Assembly: GCA_907163375.1 (NCBI GenBank)
Contig: CAJQUW010007737.1
Span: 372,001 to 436,000, forward strand
DNA: 64,000 nt
Source: Prostheceraeus crozeri
Lineage: Eukaryota > Platyhelminthes > Polycladida > Euryleptidae
Direction of reading: 5' to 3'
The position numbers were made by a program, and so were the translations under genes. Below, piece by piece: positions 22,701 through 31,214 of the stretch. A model generated the notes under the pieces. It saw nothing but the letters and a program-made list of their open reading frames with translations. It did not search any database and was not told where the DNA came from. How positions within the stretch are numbered: the stretch's first letter is position 1; every line of letters begins with the position of its first letter.

Positions 22701-25700
22701 CAACCGAGTTCTCTCTCATGTGGACAGTCACGGTGAAGACAGAATGAGACCGACTGGATTGGGCATTCAGCAATGTTGTTGCTGTAGAGCGCTTGGTCAT
22801 GCCACGTTGAATAATCTCGTAAACTGCATCTTTGTTTGTAACAGTCACCTCCTCCAAACCTTGCACGACCACCGAGCCCTGAAAGAAAGCATTGAAGTGA
22901 TGCTCCTCATGTTTGAATAGTCAGTTAAGAAACATTTTCAGGAAGGTAGGAAGCAAGGCAACCAATTATTATAAGTACCAATTAGCAATACTAAATATTT
23001 CGCTTACTGCAGTGGTCATAAGATCCACTGAATGCGATAATTCATTGCAATTTTCAGCATTCCCATAAACTTTGATACTGGCCTACAATGCTTATAATGA
23101 GAGCAAAATAAAAACTCACTTTACGGCTACTGTCATCGAATATGCGGAGGCGGGCTTGATCATCCCCAGCAGATAGAAGGTCAAAAAGTTCCTCGTTGTA
23201 AAGTTCCAGGAATGACACGCGCACTGAAAACTCGCATCCCTGCAAGAAATGAGAAAATTAATGGCTTTTTAAACTGAAAAAAGTTGCTGCCCTTACGCTG
23301 TTCTCCAAACGGTCGAAAAGATGACTTAAGGAGCGTGGAATAACTCCAGCCAACGGATCGTCTTCCCAAGTGTATCGTAATTCATCACTTCGCTCACCAA
23401 TCATGCTGAAGGTCTTCCCAGTACCCGTTTGACCATAACTGCAATAGAAGAGACACGAAGTTCAGACTTATCACGACAACAAGTTCTTTCTGCGAATTTA
23501 TTGTCTTGGTCCAGATAGCCTCCTTTATCACTGGCAAACACTGCTATAACACTTCACATTTGTTTCGTTGATTCGATGAGCAGTCAACGTCACGTGCTTC
23601 ACCAGTTCGGACGTCAATTCTCGAATCGTGTGAGCATTTGTAGGTGGTAGGATGGTGCAGTTGGTTAAGGGCCGCGCTTTGGTGCGTAGGTGCAGAAGGT
23701 AGCGGGTTCGAGTCCGTCTGCGTCGGGAGGTAGCACCACTATAAGTTACTTACACGCCCTAACCTGGTCATAGTTGCGAATGTGTGAAGACTGCCCCACC
23801 CCTAGCTTTCTTGCTGCCTGGGGCTGGCAGGGATCAGTACAAATGCTCTTTGCTTCTAACCTTCGATCGACCTAATCAACGTGGACAAAGTCGAAGTGCA
23901 AGACGGAGGGTGTGTGCAGTAGCGAGTGGCAAAGGATTCACAGAACAAAGTGAAGAATGTACTCAGTGACTCTTGGAACTGCATGTTTATTTTCCATTTA
24001 CTCATTTTCGCACCTTACAAAGCTCTGCTAGCTGACCTTACAAAGCTCAGAAGGCATGAGCAGGCAGACGCATGATTTTATCAAATGAAAAAGTGAAGAT
24101 TACTGAATGTGAATCTACCAAATTACATATTATTGCAGCACGCGACATGTTGCGGGGACCTGTTCCATCTTCCGACGGATAAGTACCTTACAATGCTACT
24201 TTTCACGTCTGATAAGTAGTCCTCTCATGCACGTATTTTTATATTTGGCTTTCGTGTCTTCCACAGCAGTCTCAAACGAAGTCTTTGCCTTCTTTGGCAT
24301 GTCAGGTTCACAATATAATACCAACGTCCAAATACCTATGTCTTGAAAAATCTTTACTGCTATTCGGTGTATTATCCTAATATTCATCATGTGTAATATT
24401 TAGCGCACGTTTAGCCAGAATTTTTCACAAAGAAGACAATGCGCTTATCTACATAAATAACTGACAATACCGGAATGCCATTAGAAAAATTCCGATAACG
24501 CCTGAGGGGACTGACACAAATATTAGGCCATTAGGCTTATATATTATGCCAATCTAACCGTATCAGCCTTCAAGTCAGGGCTCTCACTCCATAATTTGCG
24601 AAAATTTGCGCAGGCTGCTAAAATTTGCGCAGCTTTTGATTTCAAGGAAAAAAATTCGAAATTCTTGTGCCTAGACCCCCTGTGTCGCCATCTTTGTGTT
24701 TTATTTAATTGCTTAAAGTTATTATCTTATTGCATTTCTAAAATATCAATGTAGACCGAAGTTTGAGCTAATGAACTGCTAAATGATTGTCAATCAATAT
24801 TTTATTATATCATGTGATAGTTATCTAGGAGTTAAGTAGGACATATGTAATTTAGGCATAAGGCCCTACTTGATATAGTGTATAATATATTGATATAGTA
24901 TTCCGATTTTGTCTCCCCCTGTAATACTAAATAAATAAATAAAGAAAAACTTAACTATTTCTCGACTTTTCGGGTCAATATCCTTCTTCAAAGAAACGTC
25001 CAGGTATGTATTATTTTTCTTTCTTTAATTAATAATTGTGGGCATATACAGAGAGACAAAATCTGAAGATCAACATCTTCCATGCAGACTATATTTCTTT
25101 TAAAAGTTTTATCAGGTAGGCCTACGACCTTATTAATTAACCGTTATTGCTCTTTAAGTAATGACGTTTCATTGAATGTTGTTGAAAGTTCTAAACTTAT
25201 CAATTGGATGATAATTACGAATAGATGCAGCTTAAATAGGGAAATATCAAAAAATTACATACCAGACGACAAGCGAGTAGAGCGACAATGAGATTGAAAA
25301 TGAATATAAACTCGTACGGTATATCAGTAACAATATTAAATTTGGTTGATTCTACGAAAAGTTATAAATTTCAAATTAAGGAAAATAGATTTGACAGTAG
25401 GCTATAGTATAACAGTGATTGAATACAACTTGAATGAAACAGCTGAATTAAATGTTTCCAAAGGATGCCCTTAGCTGTCGGATTCGATGAATTCGTCCCA
25501 TTCACATCCATATAATTAGCATGAAAAGGAAAATTTATTTTCAACGGCAGCAACTTCATGGATGCCATGTCGATATTAATTATTAATTTAACATTTTTAC
25601 AACAAAATTGTCAAATTTGCGCAGAAAATTGGAATTTCCTAAAAATTTGCGCATTTGCGCTATTGAGATATATTGAGATAATATATAACACCTATAGTAG

Positions 25701-28700
25701 AGGGCTTCGGCCAGTTTATGATATAAAAAACATAGAATTTTTAATCTCACTTCGGCAACCAATCTTTTCAGCTATGTGCATAGTCTACAACATAACAATT
25801 ACAGATCTTTTCAGCTATGTGCATAGTCTACAACATAACAATTACAGATCTTTCCACTCAAGCCTTTGATTCTTAAACATTAATAAATTTCGCTATTCAA
25901 AATGCATGAAATACATACGCAAAGACGGTGCAGTTGTATCCCTCCAAGACTTCCTCGACGACTGGCTTCACGATCGTTCGATATACTTCAACCTGCTTCG
26001 AGTGAGGACCGAAAACTCGGTCAAACGTGAACGTTTTGGTTGCGGATGAGGGGGCAATTCTCTCTCGCACGATAACGCGATCCGACGTGCATTCAACTGC
26101 AGAAAGTGCACCTTTATTTCGTTCGCCAGAGTTCATGGGTCTGCAACGATATCAACTGAAACATCAGTATCAATTCAAATATATCAAGAAAATCAGCATA
26201 ATGCATCAGTTTCATTTCTACTTCCGTTCTGAAAACTTCAGAGAGTTATACTGTGTCATACATTTGAATCAAATTAGCAAGGGCTAACCTTAGGCGAAAC
26301 ACAATTAATAATGAATTAAATCACAAATCAAACTATTCAGTAAGTAAAGCCAATGTGAAAAATAAGAATAAAACACAAATGTAAATGTTGAAAATATTCA
26401 AATGGTAGATAACTTACTCGATAACTCCTGCCTGTCTGCCACACTGTGTGTTGGGCAGTGTAGTAATTGCGGAATTTGCTTATATGTATTGACAAAACTT
26501 AATCTGCTGGTCTGGTCGCCCAGATGCTTGCAGATGTCAATTGCGTCAGAATGAAATTTAATGCTTTGATTGAGGAGAAGATGAAAAAGAAGATAACGAC
26601 AAGTGAAAAGATTTTGATCCCTCAAAAGGACCCATGTGGCGTTCCCTACAGGTTAAAGGAAATAAGAACTACAACAGATTACCTAATTGAAAAAATGTGC
26701 AATTGAGGTCATCAGCAGGAACTTGGGAAAGGATTCGCGTTTCGGCCCCTACTCCTGAACGCTCAAACTCACCCAAGCGGGGCCCTGCTATAAGTGAGCA
26801 GCCTCGAAATTAATTAAATCAATGAAAGCACGCACAATTATTAAGAAGCTGCTTAGCAGAAAAATATCCGCATTTCAATCAAGTTTCACTATGCTTATGC
26901 AGCTGCTTCTCAGCACTTTGCTTGAGATCTACACTGTTATATCCTCTCTTGATGAGAGTAGTAGCTGTACGATTGAATTTTTGGATGAAATCTTTTTCCA
27001 ATGTACAGATGCGCCCATATCTTAAAACTTGTCCAGCAAACACTCTAGCTCGTGTCCTGTAGGGCATACAGTTTTGCGGAAAGGCTAAAAGGGTGACAGG
27101 GAAATTAAAATGGTCGACTGTATGAAAAACAGATGTAATGGTGCCGCAGCCAGTGATATTTATATTAATATCAAGATATTCTACTTGTTTGTTATTACTC
27201 CCACTTCTGCTGGCTTCTAGACTAGGTGGGTAAATCTGTGGTATCAAGTTAATCAAGTTACTAGAAGTTAAACAACAAGAAATTTGGAGTAAATTTCAAT
27301 GGATCATTGACATATCATTTTATTGTAAAATCAAAAGGTGGCAGTCGAGTTGGGTCCAGAAATTTTGCCCGAGTCCGATAAGAAAATACCAGAACCTGAC
27401 CTAACCGACCAGATAAGATCTTAAAACCACTCATGTTCTGCTTATAATCTTATAACCCGAAAGTTATCATATTTATATAACAATTTCAATAAAACAACGG
27501 CATAATGACAAATCTAAATGTGAATAAACATGTACAACCAAGAAATAATAATGCCATTTGTTATTCTATCAGAAAAATGCAGAAAGGCAAAAGTATGAAC
27601 CCTGCATGAATTTGATATCCCTGGGAAGTCACAAGCTCCATTGCAGACATATCGACTGTAGCCGTCTCAGAAATGCATAATACGCTCCAACATGGCCTTT
27701 TACCCGGTGGGAAAATGCGAAATACTTCTTTTTCAACGGGATCCATGAAGATGAATAATTACAATTTGTGCAGAAGTGGATTCCGGATACATAACCCATT
27801 TAGCTTATTAATCATCAACTGGAAAAAATCATTTTCCGAAGCTAATTCCACTAACGAACAGGGTAGGCTTCGACAACGGGGGAAAATGAAAAAAGCCTGA
27901 CGGGCGGGATTAATGGGATTTTAATAGTGCTATTCTGTGACCTTTCATAAGCTGTGCCTTCATATACGCCAAAGTCATTACGTGCTTGCAAGGATGATGT
28001 GGCTATGAAGAACAATCATCGATGCGTTGTTAACTTCTCAGATCTGGTCTGAATTATTTGATGAATCAATCCCCTTTCATCGGATGTCCCTGACCTCATT
28101 CTCAGCGTCCACTAGAATCATTGGCAATGAGAAGTCTGATCCATACGGTTGGTGATTGACTGTGTATAAGCACAACTTTAGTCTATTAATTTATTCATTC
28201 GAACGTTGCTTTAATTGAAGGTTAAAACAGTCAGGCTTAACAAAGGGCTTAAGACAATAAAAGGAAAAAGTGAGGGTATTATTTGTTGCTAGTCCTAGTG
28301 ATGAATTCTGGATAAAGTAATTATTTGAATAATCGAATAACATAAAACGTACAATCGGAATTTACAGTCGCAATCCTTTTGGATCCCGGATATTGGCTAT
28401 TTTTGTTTATTAAATACGGTAAATAAAATTGCAATATGCATGCGCATCTCTTGATCCAATCACATTTCATGTGCATCGAAATTACCTGCACATTCCATTA
28501 TCATTGCATGCAAGTTGACGAAGAATATTAACCATAATATGTTGTTACATGCACAAAAATGATCCAAAAATTCAATTCTCACAAAAAAATTATCTCTCGA
28601 AAAACCAGCTAACTATCCAGCCCGACCTTGGTAACGAAATCACATGCATGGTTTGAAAATGTCAATTTATCCCTGTCCCACTCATGACGAGAAGCCATGC

Positions 28701-29033
28701 TTACAAGCTATGTTGAAGCTCTGACACACTCGGGAATTCTCGCTAAGTTAGGCTTAGCAACCTCTAGGACGACAGGTTCAAACTCTTTACTCTCAGCTAC
28801 TGATTGTTTGTCCCAAACCGCGGTCCTCAGCCGCCAATTTATTCGGCCAAATGTTCCAGCTCCTTACTATAGTATCCACAATAATTTCTAAATAGTGATT
28901 TCGTCTTGCTCAAAAATTCTTTTGCCAATTTAAATAAGAAGGAAATCAAACATGCACAATCCATGCATTATCATGCATTTACAATATCTTACCGGCATCT
29001 CACTATAACTTGGATATTCTTAGTCGTCGGCAT
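10523..29033 (-). CDS. KIF11: Kinesin-5 (KIF11/Eg5/BimC family), whole gene, 11 coding exons
   Basis: This is a plus-end-directed mitotic motor; the family forms bipolar tetramers that slide antiparallel spindle microtubules. Exons, 5' to 3': 28993-29033, 25919-26140, 23297-23438, 23120-23239, 22489-22878, 21721-21927, 19953-20463, 16715-17058, 15383-15529, 13455-14064 and 10523-10722. Every intron is GT-AG and every junction keeps the frame, giving 2934 bases and 977 residues (human KIF11 is 1056). Motor features are P-loop GQTGTGKT (90-97), switch I SSRSH (216-220), switch II DLAGSE (249-254) and neck linker [15 protein letters not shown] (337-351). Coiled-coil stalk follows, then the BimC box from G912, with TPAR at T914 as the Cdk1-type site. 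The start ATG has an in-frame stop 18 bases upstream. Introns hold many mobile elements and one nested gene. The 3' end could be longer by alternative splicing. No broken residue was noticed, so the gene looks functional. Confidence 0.95.
11681..11688 (+). promoter_or_regulatory. TATA box of the nested thyroglobulin-domain gene
   Basis: TATAAAAC lies 62 bases before the end of the 5' leader (start codon at 11750). Transcription starting about 30 bases downstream, near 11711-11715, would give a leader of roughly 35-40 bases. It also makes the 11750 ATG the first one used, rather than the upstream in-frame extension. Confidence 0.55.
11750..12202 (+). CDS. Secreted protein with two thyroglobulin type-1 domains
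   Basis: This single-exon gene of 150 residues lies inside the last kinesin-5 intron on the opposite strand. Residues 1-19 form a signal peptide ([16 protein letters not shown]). Two tandem six-cysteine domains follow: C24, C44, C55, C60, C62, C85 and C87, C109, C119, C124, C126, C150. The order C-C-C-CxC-C with QCHG before CYC is the thyroglobulin type-1 signature; the usual CWCV appears as CYCA and CYCP. Members of this domain family are often inhibitors of papain-like cysteine proteases or parts of matrix proteins; that role is inference here. The ATG at 11750 is chosen because it has an AAAATG context, starts the signal peptide and fits the TATA box. The upstream in-frame extension to 11603 has no signal-like character. 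A poly(A) signal follows at 12248. Confidence 0.9.
   Translation: MRSLAVFSLLIVYAISIDASRRPCHRRRDEIENRGLLGRQSLYCDSEGFYEAKQCHGSECYCADRFGNKIGNYKANIGESASQDCRCARDEERYNRRRGMMLGGINFSCSENGNYGYVCEGSRCYCPDENGQEDTTKGNVHVSNGHQLRC
12248..12253 (+). promoter_or_regulatory. Poly(A) signal AATAAA of the nested gene
   Basis: A canonical AATAAA lies 46 bases after the stop codon of the thyroglobulin-domain gene, giving a very short 3' UTR and a compact transcription unit of about 0.55 kb. Confidence 0.75.
12260..13200. other. KIF11 intron 10, no other gene recognised
   Basis: AT-rich intron sequence beyond the nested gene. Short open frames have no domain features. A small direct repeat (GACACGACACGAC) sits near 12846. 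Confidence 0.5.
13207..13323. repeat. 117-bp element with perfect 20-bp inverted repeats
   Basis: TTCCTCTGATAAGCGCCGCA (13207-13226) is matched exactly by its reverse complement at 13304-13323, around a 77-base loop. It lies in KIF11 intron 10, 132 bases beyond the donor of exon 10. A miniature transposon (MITE) is the simplest reading. No target duplication could be identified. Confidence 0.7.
13455..14064 (-). CDS. KIF11: KIF11 exon 10: distal stalk
   Basis: The exon encodes residues 709-911 plus the first base of codon 912, between a CGTTTCAG acceptor and a GTTAGA donor. The sequence is rich in Glu, Lys and Thr with heptad-like spacing (coiled-coil stalk) and ends ELQPCEIT, directly before the BimC box. 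This is the same position as in vertebrate KIF11. Confidence 0.92.
14641..15085. mobile_element. Tc1/mariner-type MITE
   Basis: Terminal inverted repeats start CAGTGCTGGCCAAAAGTCTG at the left and CAGTGCTTGCCAAAAGTCTG at the right (read inward). TA dinucleotides flank both ends (14639-14640 and 15086-15087). At 445 bp and without a transposase frame it is non-autonomous. It sits in KIF11 intron 9. Confidence 0.85.
15383..15529 (-). CDS. KIF11: KIF11 exon 9: stalk segment
   Basis: Forty-nine codons (residues 660-708) in phase 0 lie between an AATTGCAG acceptor and a GTAAGA donor. The predicted coiled coil includes [19 protein letters not shown]. Confidence 0.9.
15540..16714. other. KIF11 intron 8, no other feature recognised
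   Basis: No bounded repeat, RNA gene or domain-bearing frame was found in this intron. Confidence 0.45.
16715..17058 (-). CDS. KIF11: KIF11 exon 8: stalk segment
   Basis: The exon begins with two bases that complete Glu545 and then encodes residues 546-659, ending in a GTAATT donor. The acceptor is CATTCCACAG. The region just upstream of that acceptor is mostly transposon: the edge of the piggyBac-like element is only about 21 bases from the acceptor AG. Confidence 0.92.
17772..19182 (-). mobile_element. Mariner (DD34D) transposon, apparently intact
   Basis: The 1411-bp element has terminal inverted repeats that both begin CGAGGGGTGTTCAAATAT and differ at about one of the first 29 positions. 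TA flanks both ends (17770-17771, 19183-19184). It carries an uninterrupted transposase frame. Near-identical ends and a complete frame indicate a recent insertion, younger than the piggyBac-like element it sits in. Confidence 0.95.
17870..18937 (-). CDS. Mariner transposase, 355 residues
   Basis: This cut-and-paste DNA transposase acts on its own inverted repeats. The frame runs open from 19021, but the ATG at 18937 gives [13 protein letters not shown] and a length of 355, typical for the family. Two N-terminal helix-turn-helix regions (about 10-60 and 75-115) bind DNA. The linker WVPRLL is at about 125-130. The catalytic triad is D164 (TCDETW), D258 (LQDNARPH) and D293 ([12 protein letters not shown]), with 34 residues between the last two (DD34D). 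No stop or frameshift was seen. The linker differs from the common WVPHEL. Confidence 0.95.
   Translation of the reverse strand: MSEQEVPASICQRIIIKFLTAECVSPSEIFTRLQTQFGEDCLSKTRVYSWAKEFREGRDRVENQPHPRRPRTSVTPETTEQVEQLILNNRRIAVREISEEVGISIGSAEHIIHQELGFSKVSARWVPRLLTDEQKEKRVDVCQQLLRRYEDEGSQFLEAIVTCDETWVHHSTPESKRASMQWRHPDSPPPRKAKTTASAGKVMATIFWDFKGVLHIDFLHGRKTINAQYYSSLLTEDVKPAIRGKRRKSQSSVIFLQDNARPHTAALTRETLEQLKWTVLPHPPYSPDLAPSDYHLFGPLKEFLGGKKFQSDAEVQSVVQNWMNQQPKSFFENGIKSLPDRWRKCVDIAGDYIEK
19675..19775. repeat. Short inverted-repeat element, hAT-MITE-like
   Basis: CAGTGTTTTTGAGCGA at the left is matched by its reverse complement at 19760-19775. Ends starting CAGTG fit hAT-type MITEs. No flanking duplication was found, so the assignment is tentative. 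It lies in KIF11 intron 7. Confidence 0.5.
19953..20463 (-). CDS. KIF11: KIF11 exon 7: proximal coiled-coil stalk
   Basis: Residues 375-544 plus one base, from a CATTTCCAG acceptor to a GTAAGT donor. The exon starts ATREKNG, the conserved junction between neck coil and stalk in kinesin-5, then runs through a strongly heptad-like Glu/Gln-rich segment. It contains [12 protein letters not shown], which matches the conserved VSGLHSKLDRKK of vertebrate KIF11. Confidence 0.95.
20706..21090 (+). mobile_element. LINE ORF2 C-terminal fragment
   Basis: The translation shows [20 protein letters not shown] then WPITLEDLN, followed in other frames by [11 protein letters not shown] and DAQDRSAW. This matches the region downstream of the RT domain in many non-LTR elements (typically VLNACVRPVMLYGSETW and later a DREAWR-like phrase). 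Frame changes show that it is dead. It lies in KIF11 intron 6, opposite to the gene. Confidence 0.75.
21721..21927 (-). CDS. KIF11: KIF11 exon 6: end of motor domain and neck
   Basis: Sixty-nine codons (residues 306-374) between a GTTTGCAG acceptor and a GTAAGA donor. It starts [17 protein letters not shown], the conserved C-terminal part of the kinesin motor, and includes the kinesin-5 neck linker [12 protein letters not shown]. Confidence 0.96.
21930..22488. other. KIF11 intron 5
   Basis: Ordinary intron sequence with no recognisable element. It includes one TAGGCCTA palindrome near 21998. Confidence 0.45.
22489..22878 (-). CDS. KIF11: KIF11 exon 5: switch I and II of the motor
   Basis: One hundred and thirty phase-0 codons (176-305) between a CTTTCAG acceptor and a GTAAGA donor. 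It holds switch [10 protein letters not shown], switch [16 protein letters not shown] and the motif [20 protein letters not shown], all nearly identical to other kinesin-5 proteins. Confidence 0.97.
23120..23239 (-). CDS. KIF11: KIF11 exon 4: motor domain beta-strand and loop
   Basis: Forty phase-0 codons (136-175) between a TTCTTGCAG acceptor and a GTGAGT donor. It includes the conserved [14 protein letters not shown]. Confidence 0.96.
23297..23438 (-). CDS. KIF11: KIF11 exon 3: P-loop and loop 5
   Basis: The first base completes Ala88 and the exon then encodes residues 89-135. It carries the ATP-binding P-loop [10 protein letters not shown] and [16 protein letters not shown]. The latter includes loop 5, the segment bound by Eg5-specific inhibitors in vertebrates. 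Acceptor CTATTGCAG, donor GTAAGG. Confidence 0.97.
23646..23960 (+). repeat. tRNA-derived SINE
   Basis: An A box TGGTGCAGTTGGTTAAGG (23653-23670) and a B box GGTTCGAGTCC (23705-23715) form a clear polymerase III promoter in a tRNA-like head. A tRNA-unrelated body follows. The right end is estimated. It lies in KIF11 intron 2, antisense to the gene. Confidence 0.7.
24576..25670. mobile_element. hAT-like element, partial, with TTTGCGC subterminal repeats
   Basis: The left end starts CAGGGCTCTCACTCC and is followed by several copies of AATTTGCG and TTTGCGCAG. Matching AATTTGCGC copies recur at 25610-25660. This head-plus-subterminal-repeat layout resembles hAT-like elements, but I could not find the matching right end or a target duplication. 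A segment at 24930-25010 resembles a retroelement tail on the minus strand (AAGAAGGATATTGACCC). It lies in KIF11 intron 2. Confidence 0.4.
25762..25847. repeat. Exact tandem duplication of a 43-bp unit
   Basis: Two identical head-to-tail copies (25762-25804 and 25805-25847) contain CTATGTGCATAGTCTACAAC. They lie in KIF11 intron 2, about 70 bases from the exon 2 donor. Perfect identity points to a recent replication slip. Confidence 0.95.
25919..26140 (-). CDS. KIF11: KIF11 exon 2: N-terminal motor domain
   Basis: The exon completes Arg14, runs through residue 87 and gives two bases of codon 88. It starts [11 protein letters not shown] and contains [18 protein letters not shown] and GYNCTVFA, typical of the kinesin motor. 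Acceptor TCGTTGCAG, donor GTATGT. Confidence 0.96.
26879..27290 (-). mobile_element. Penelope-like retroelement fragment (RT C-terminal region)
   Basis: The minus-strand translation shows [10 protein letters not shown], then [20 protein letters not shown], then [20 protein letters not shown]. This resembles the region after the RT catalytic core in Penelope-like elements (YLDV..., then RALRIRRICS-like, then a LIKRGY-like phrase). It is a broken remnant in KIF11 intron 1. The assignment rests on remembered motif order, not a search. Confidence 0.55.
27300..28990. other. KIF11 intron 1, 5' part
   Basis: AT-rich intron with no recognisable element or gene. Confidence 0.4.
28993..29033 (-). CDS. 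KIF11: KIF11 exon 1: start codon and first beta-strand
   Basis: Forty-one coding bases encode [13 protein letters not shown] plus CG of Arg14, ending at a GTAAGA donor. Joining to exon 2 restores the kinesin-5 N-terminus [11 protein letters not shown] (human KIF11 has IQVVVRCRPFN). An in-frame TAG lies 18 bases upstream of the ATG. The bases directly before the ATG (CTTTGCAG) look like a splice acceptor, so an untranslated leader exon may lie further upstream. Confidence 0.9.
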
Positions 29034-29160
29034 CTGCAAAGCAAACGGCTATTATCAATGTGACGCTAAGTAGACAATGGTCCACACGTGCTTCTTTATA
29101 ACATGTATCAATATGAATTATAAACTAAAATAAGAAACCGATACTGGCAGCCCTTAACAC
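29034..29160 (-). promoter_or_regulatory. KIF11 upstream region
   Basis: Only 127 bases separate the KIF11 start codon from the edge of a hAT insertion. They contain a CACGTG E-box (29095-29100) and one 8-base target-duplication copy (29153-29160). No TATA box is obvious. The native promoter is either this compact or continues beyond the insertion. Confidence 0.35.
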
Positions 29161-29561
29161 CAGAGCTGGAAAAATTCCACTGAAATTTTTAATTCCAATT
29201 CCAATTCCGAAGCAGAAATTTCAATTCCAAATCCAATTCCAGTCGAAACAGTTCAATTCAATTCCAATTCCATAATAAGATTCAATTCCGATAATTGCAT
29301 GTCGCGTATAGTGTCTTAAGTTAATGTATCTAACGTTTGTTCGTTTCAATCTAACCCATGTGCCCTTATCCTATCCTCTTTGTTCCTGTGTGCCGTTCCT
29401 TGCGTCGTTCCTATGTGCGTTTTCATGCTCATAGTTCATATTTCTAGTGTCATGTTTATATGTAACCGGTCAGCCTACGCCATTTTCGTTTCGTAAACGA
29501 GATATTCAATATCTCGTGAAAAAAATAAAAGAAAGTTAACGGTCAGCAAAGAATCAAACGC

Positions 29562-29584
29562 TGAGAGAGAGAGAGAGAGAGAGA
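29562..29584. repeat. (GA)n microsatellite
   Basis: About eleven GA units lie within the outer hAT element. Confidence 0.95.
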
Positions 29585-30302
29585 TGAGATGCGAATAAAT
29601 CTATTAATAAACTGACAGAAGAAAGAAATTCAGTGTGCGAATAAGGTGATTGTTGATGAAAGAAAAAACGACGATGAAAATGATGTCATGAAAACTGATT
29701 AATTCAGGGTGTCTACCCTATCTGAGAAAAAAAATTCACGTACATTTCGCGTACAATTCACGCATATGACAAAAAATTCACGTACCACTATTTCAGGCCT
29801 ACTTGCCCGGCAAGCGACAGTTGGTTGAGTCAAAATCATTCAAAAAACCGGCAGAAACTGCTCAAGGAAATGCAGTAATGAGATCTTTGCAGTAGAAAGC
29901 TAGTTCTTCAGAACTATCTTGTATACACACTGCACACATAATAATATAAGTGCATTCGTCATTCGATGCTGTTTTGAAGCCATCATTTCACAAATAAATG
30001 GTATTTTTGGTCACTCAATAATCTCTAAATATAACATAATTCACGGCTACAAAAATCAAGGGCAATAATAATAGGGTTTGTGTTTTTAGATTTCTAGAGA
30101 CAGATTAAAACTAAGAATATTAGTGTGCATATTCAAGGAGATAACTTTTTATTTCTTTTAAAAACATCAGGATAGAAAGAATAGACTGAGTCCACCATAG
30201 CAAAAAAACTAATCAATCTAAAAGTCTGATAGTCGGCGCTTCCGTTGTGCACATAAGTATGAAATTTCCGCTTCCTTCTCCTTCTCCCTTGCCTCATTCA
30301 AT

Positions 30303-30760
30303 TCAGTAGCTTTCCTTTTTCGGATGGACTTCGGAGCAATATTTAATCAATGAAGGGATCAGTTTAATGAAACGTTTTGCAACGTCACGATTTTCACACC
30401 ACCTGATTCGGCAAAACTTTTTCGGGAACTGTTTGGGCCCAGTGATTTCGATAAATTGTGCTCGTCTAAGAGGCGAATTTTGAAAAACATAATGAGAGGA
30501 GGACAGAATTTCGTCAATTTTCCAACCACATTTTGTATGACCTAATGAAGATGCTCCATGAACAATGTGCAGGCCACACGAGCCTAATTTCAACAAAGCA
30601 GGAAAGACCTAAACTTTTCTACGACTACTGAGCATTCGCAAAAGTGACCAATTAACTTTTGGCCCATCCATGGACACAGATGTCAATTTCTTGAGTCCCA
30701 AAGGTTCTAAAACTCGCCATAAAGCATCAAGCAAGTTTGAGGCTGACGTGTGATCTAAAA
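30303..30760 (-). pseudogene. Remnant of a hAT-like transposase
   Basis: The translation gives LTSVSMDGPKVNWSLLRML, then after a stop LKLGSCGLHIVHGASSLGHT, then FPKKFCRIRWCENRDVAKRF. The order DGPxVNW, GSCGLHxxHGA, FPxKFCxxRW is characteristic of a family of hAT-like transposase proteins found in many invertebrates and fish. At least one in-frame stop lies between the first two motifs, so the copy is dead. Confidence 0.6.
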
Positions 30761-31079
30761 ATTAGGAACTTAGATACCTTGTTATGCTTCTTGATTTTCT
30801 TTCTTCCAGAATCGAACCAAAGCATCCATCTGACAGCGGTGACTTATTTTATGCTCTGTAGGTCGTCATGTTTTGATGTTTATACTTCATGGTGATATAT
30901 CGTACGACAACTCCATCAGACTGAGCCAAAACATGATCCAAGTCAATTAAATGACTGAAGCCATCCATACATTATCTAGCACTGTCAAAATCTGCAACCG
31001 ACAACAAGCTGGAACGACACATTCTCACCATTTTTCACCACGCATGCATTTCTATCTGTAAGTAATACAACACGTCATA

Positions 31080-31214
31080 GAATCCGTAAAACCGATCTTC
31101 GTTTTCTGCACTATATTTTGTTAGATCTTTCGGCCACTGCACGCGGCCATCGTCAGATCCTCACCAAGATCTCACAAATATAGTGCAGAAAACGAAGATC
31201 GGTTTTACGGATTC
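31080..31214. repeat. Inverted terminal hairpin, Penelope-like
   Basis: Arms 31080-31121 and 31174-31214 are inverted copies (GAATCCGTAAAACCGATCTT at the outside) with a one-base length difference. Read on the minus strand, the loop and one arm contain GATCTGACGATGGCC followed by GCCGAAAGATCT. This resembles the 3' tails of Penelope-like elements, which often end in inverted pseudo-LTR copies. It lies within the inner hAT-like element. Confidence 0.5.
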
